A stretch of 64,000 bases of DNA from Kordia sp. TARA_039_SRF (GTDB lineage Bacteria; Bacteroidota; Bacteroidia; Flavobacteriales; Flavobacteriaceae): NCBI GenBank assembly GCA_006383075.2, contig SMNH02000003.1, forward strand, positions 488,496 to 552,495, written 5' to 3'. The position numbers were made by a program, and so were the translations under genes. Positions 62,573 to 64,000 of this stretch are shown here, piece after piece; the first letter of the stretch is position 1; the number at the start of each line of letters is the position of its first letter. Below the pieces are notes generated by a model. That model was not told the DNA's origin and did not search any database. It saw only the letters and a program-made list of their open reading frames with translations.

Positions 62573-63778
62573 ATGAAAAATCGTATATTATTTGGATTTG
62601 CACTTTTAGGAGCTTTAGCTATGACTTCATGTGCATCAGACGACACTGCTGATATCAACATTACTGATAACAGTGTAGTGAACAACACAACAACAAACCC
62701 AGGTGGCGGAAACACAGGTGGACAAACTATCTTCTTATCAGGAACATACACAGAAGATTTAGAATTAGACGCTAACAATACATACAAAGTAAACGGATCA
62801 TTAATCATGGCTGCTGGAACTACATTACGTGTACCTGCAGGTATGACTGTAGAAGCTTTAGCTGCTGGATCTGACGTATATATTGCTATTTCTGTTGGAG
62901 CTCAAATTGAAGCTATCGGTACTGCAGACAACCCAATTATCTTTACTTCTGATGCTTCTGCACCAGCTGCTGGAGACTGGGGAGGATTAATCTTATTAGG
63001 AGATGCACCTATCAACTCTGTATCGGGTACTGCAACTTCTACGTCTGAAATCGCTAGTTTACCTTACGGTGGAACTGATACTGCGGACAACTCTGGAACA
63101 TTACGTTATGTACGTGTACAGTACTCTGGTGGTTCTGCTGACGGACAATCTGAAAACAACGGTATCTCTTTCTACGGTGTAGGAAACGGAACTATTGTTG
63201 AGTACGTTCAAGTATTTGAAGGGAAAGATGACGGAATTGAGTTCTTTGGTGGAACTGTAGATGTTGATTTTGCTGCAGTAGTTGGCGCTCAAGATGATTC
63301 TATCGACTGGACAGAAGGATATACAGGAACAATTACAAACGCTTACGTACAACACGGAACAGATCACGATAAAGGAATCGAAGCTGACGGTTTCAACACT
63401 GATATCGGAAACAACTCAAACCCTATCTTCTTCTCTGCTCCAACAATCAACAACTTAACAATTATTGGTTTAGGTTCTGGAACTAGTAGTGAAGCTATTC
63501 GTTTAAGAGCTGGAACTAGAGCAACATTCAACAACGTTGTATTAGAAGGATACGGTGAAGGATTTGACTTAGATGGAAATGACACTGATAGCCCAACTGG
63601 AGCTGGTGTAACTAGCGGTGAAACTACTGTAACAGACATTACATTCAACGACATTACGTTAAAAGTTAAAAACGATACGGGAGTAATGTTTACAGAAGCT
63701 GACTTAATTTCTGGTGACGGAAACGGTACAGGAACTGACTTCGCTTCTTGGGGAGCTGGTTGGACTGTAGGAAACTAA
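62573..63778 (+). CDS. Beta-helix lipoprotein
   Basis: 401 aa. Lipoprotein signal (GALAMTSCASDD), then a Thr/Asn-rich linker and a repeat-rich right-handed parallel beta-helix: VNGSLIMAAGTTLRVPAG, GAQIEAIGTADNPIIF, and further turns (NNGISFYGVGNGTIVEYVQV, GIEFFGGTVDVDFAAVVG). This shape is seen in surface glycan- or ligand-binding proteins. It is probably co-transcribed with the TonB receptor and is its surface partner. Catalytic function is not evident. Confidence 0.8.
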   Translation: MKNRILFGFALLGALAMTSCASDDTADINITDNSVVNNTTTNPGGGNTGGQTIFLSGTYTEDLELDANNTYKVNGSLIMAAGTTLRVPAGMTVEALAAGSDVYIAISVGAQIEAIGTADNPIIFTSDASAPAAGDWGGLILLGDAPINSVSGTATSTSEIASLPYGGTDTADNSGTLRYVRVQYSGGSADGQSENNGISFYGVGNGTIVEYVQVFEGKDDGIEFFGGTVDVDFAAVVGAQDDSIDWTEGYTGTITNAYVQHGTDHDKGIEADGFNTDIGNNSNPIFFSAPTINNLTIIGLGSGTSSEAIRLRAGTRATFNNVVLEGYGEGFDLDGNDTDSPTGAGVTSGETTVTDITFNDITLKVKNDTGVMFTEADLISGDGNGTGTDFASWGAGWTVGN

Positions 63779-63805
63779 TCGTACAACAATATCATAACAA
63801 TACAG

Positions 63806-63838
63806 AAAAACGTCTTCTCAATGAAGGCGTTTTTTTGT
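63806..63838 (+). terminator. Terminator of the TonB receptor unit
   Basis: CGTCTTC / GAAGGCG stem (one G-U pair), flanked by A5 and T8, 28 bases after the stop codon. Confidence 0.85.
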
Positions 63839-63926
63839 TTACACTAGAATAATAATACTTTTGTTATCAAATGGTTAAAACAGCGTACAAATACGTAAGC
63901 TTGCTTCCATAGTTCGTCTTCTTTTG

Positions 63927-63934
63927 TATATTTG
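63927..63934 (+). promoter_or_regulatory. -7 box for the gene at the right edge
   Basis: TATATTTG matches TAnnTTTG exactly, with TTG at 63901-63903 upstream at a slightly long spacing. The start codon at 63973 follows 39 bases later. Confidence 0.5.
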
Positions 63935-63972
63935 TATCACATTATAATTATAAAAAGTTAAAACATTAACGT

Positions 63973-64000
63973 ATGAACAAAAATTACTTATTACTTATTG
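63973..64000 (+). CDS. Start of a gene running off the window
   Basis: An ATG after a good -7 box opens MNKNYLLLI, the start of a signal peptide-like N-terminus. The gene continues beyond the window, so nothing more can be said about its function. Its place after a strong terminator and promoter makes it an independent unit. Confidence 0.5.

Overview
The window reads as chromosome from a low-GC member of the Bacteroidota, most likely a marine Flavobacteriaceae. Supporting signs are Bacteroidetes-type promoter boxes (TAnnTTTG), hardly any Shine-Dalgarno sequences, tRNA genes without an encoded CCA, a type IX secretion sorting domain, a TonB-dependent receptor with a CarboxypepD_reg domain, an arsenosugar gene set, and short GG-leader 'LxLNKKSIS' peptides. 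Kordia is a guess for the genus, not a conclusion.

Left end (1-7350): an RNA-repair locus. A leftward unit carries rtcB (RNA ligase), a DUF434 protein, a DEDDh exonuclease, an unknown 235-aa protein and a zinc-ribbon SDR-like protein. It runs on through two tandem tRNA-like genes, starting 12 bases after the last stop codon, and a shorter tRNA-like fold, and ends at an intrinsic terminator at 221-250. Both tRNA-like genes have perfect cloverleaf stems but C instead of U at position 33. A divergent WYL-domain regulator and a small S24/S26-fold protein sit at the head. A direct-repeat site (RCGCA, 13-base period) lies both upstream of rtcB and between the regulator and the S24-like gene. Part of the same upstream sequence recurs at the left edge of the window, facing outwards. 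This is the most interesting part of the window.

7400-15712: an arsenosugar biosynthesis region with a CMD peroxidase-like protein, radical SAM ArsS, rhodanese, DUF2064 transferase, purine nucleoside phosphorylase, ArsM-type methyltransferase, VOC protein, fatty acid hydroxylase/sterol desaturase, DUF547 lipoprotein and a TIGR04283-type glycosyltransferase. A foldable leader with a terminator-like hairpin precedes it. 16041-24490: an ECF sigma factor with a membrane partner, a TraB/GumN protein, an orphan GG-leader peptide, a RidA lipoprotein, a lipoprotein gene broken by a stop codon, a GH113-like/lipoprotein/BamA-like operon, an outer-membrane barrel and a second DUF547 gene. 24700-27826: a structured leader, then an FAD oxidoreductase and a polyferredoxin membrane protein.

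28132-44806: mostly housekeeping (tRNA-Leu, prs, rplY, pth, ribF, serS, rsmA, mgtE) with a secreted T9SS metalloprotease, an HTTM protein, a TPR protein and a few small unknowns. 44835-51120: a third GG-leader peptide, GNAT, cupin, 2-hydroxyacid dehydrogenase, small membrane and VOC proteins, a LEA-like repeat protein, and an arsR/arsC-like pair. 51458-56450: a ferredoxin, ferredoxin reductase, NifU and Mrp block, then an alkyltransferase-like protein, LysE and TrmB. 56697-64000: a glycosyltransferase, PhoR/PhoB, and a TonB receptor plus beta-helix lipoprotein preceded by five 11-base-phased repeats that look like a PHO box array. The spacers hold several dispersed palindromic repeat families, two inverted copies of a ~185-bp repeat, and one MITE-like element. 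No insertion sequence, prophage or CRISPR array was seen.
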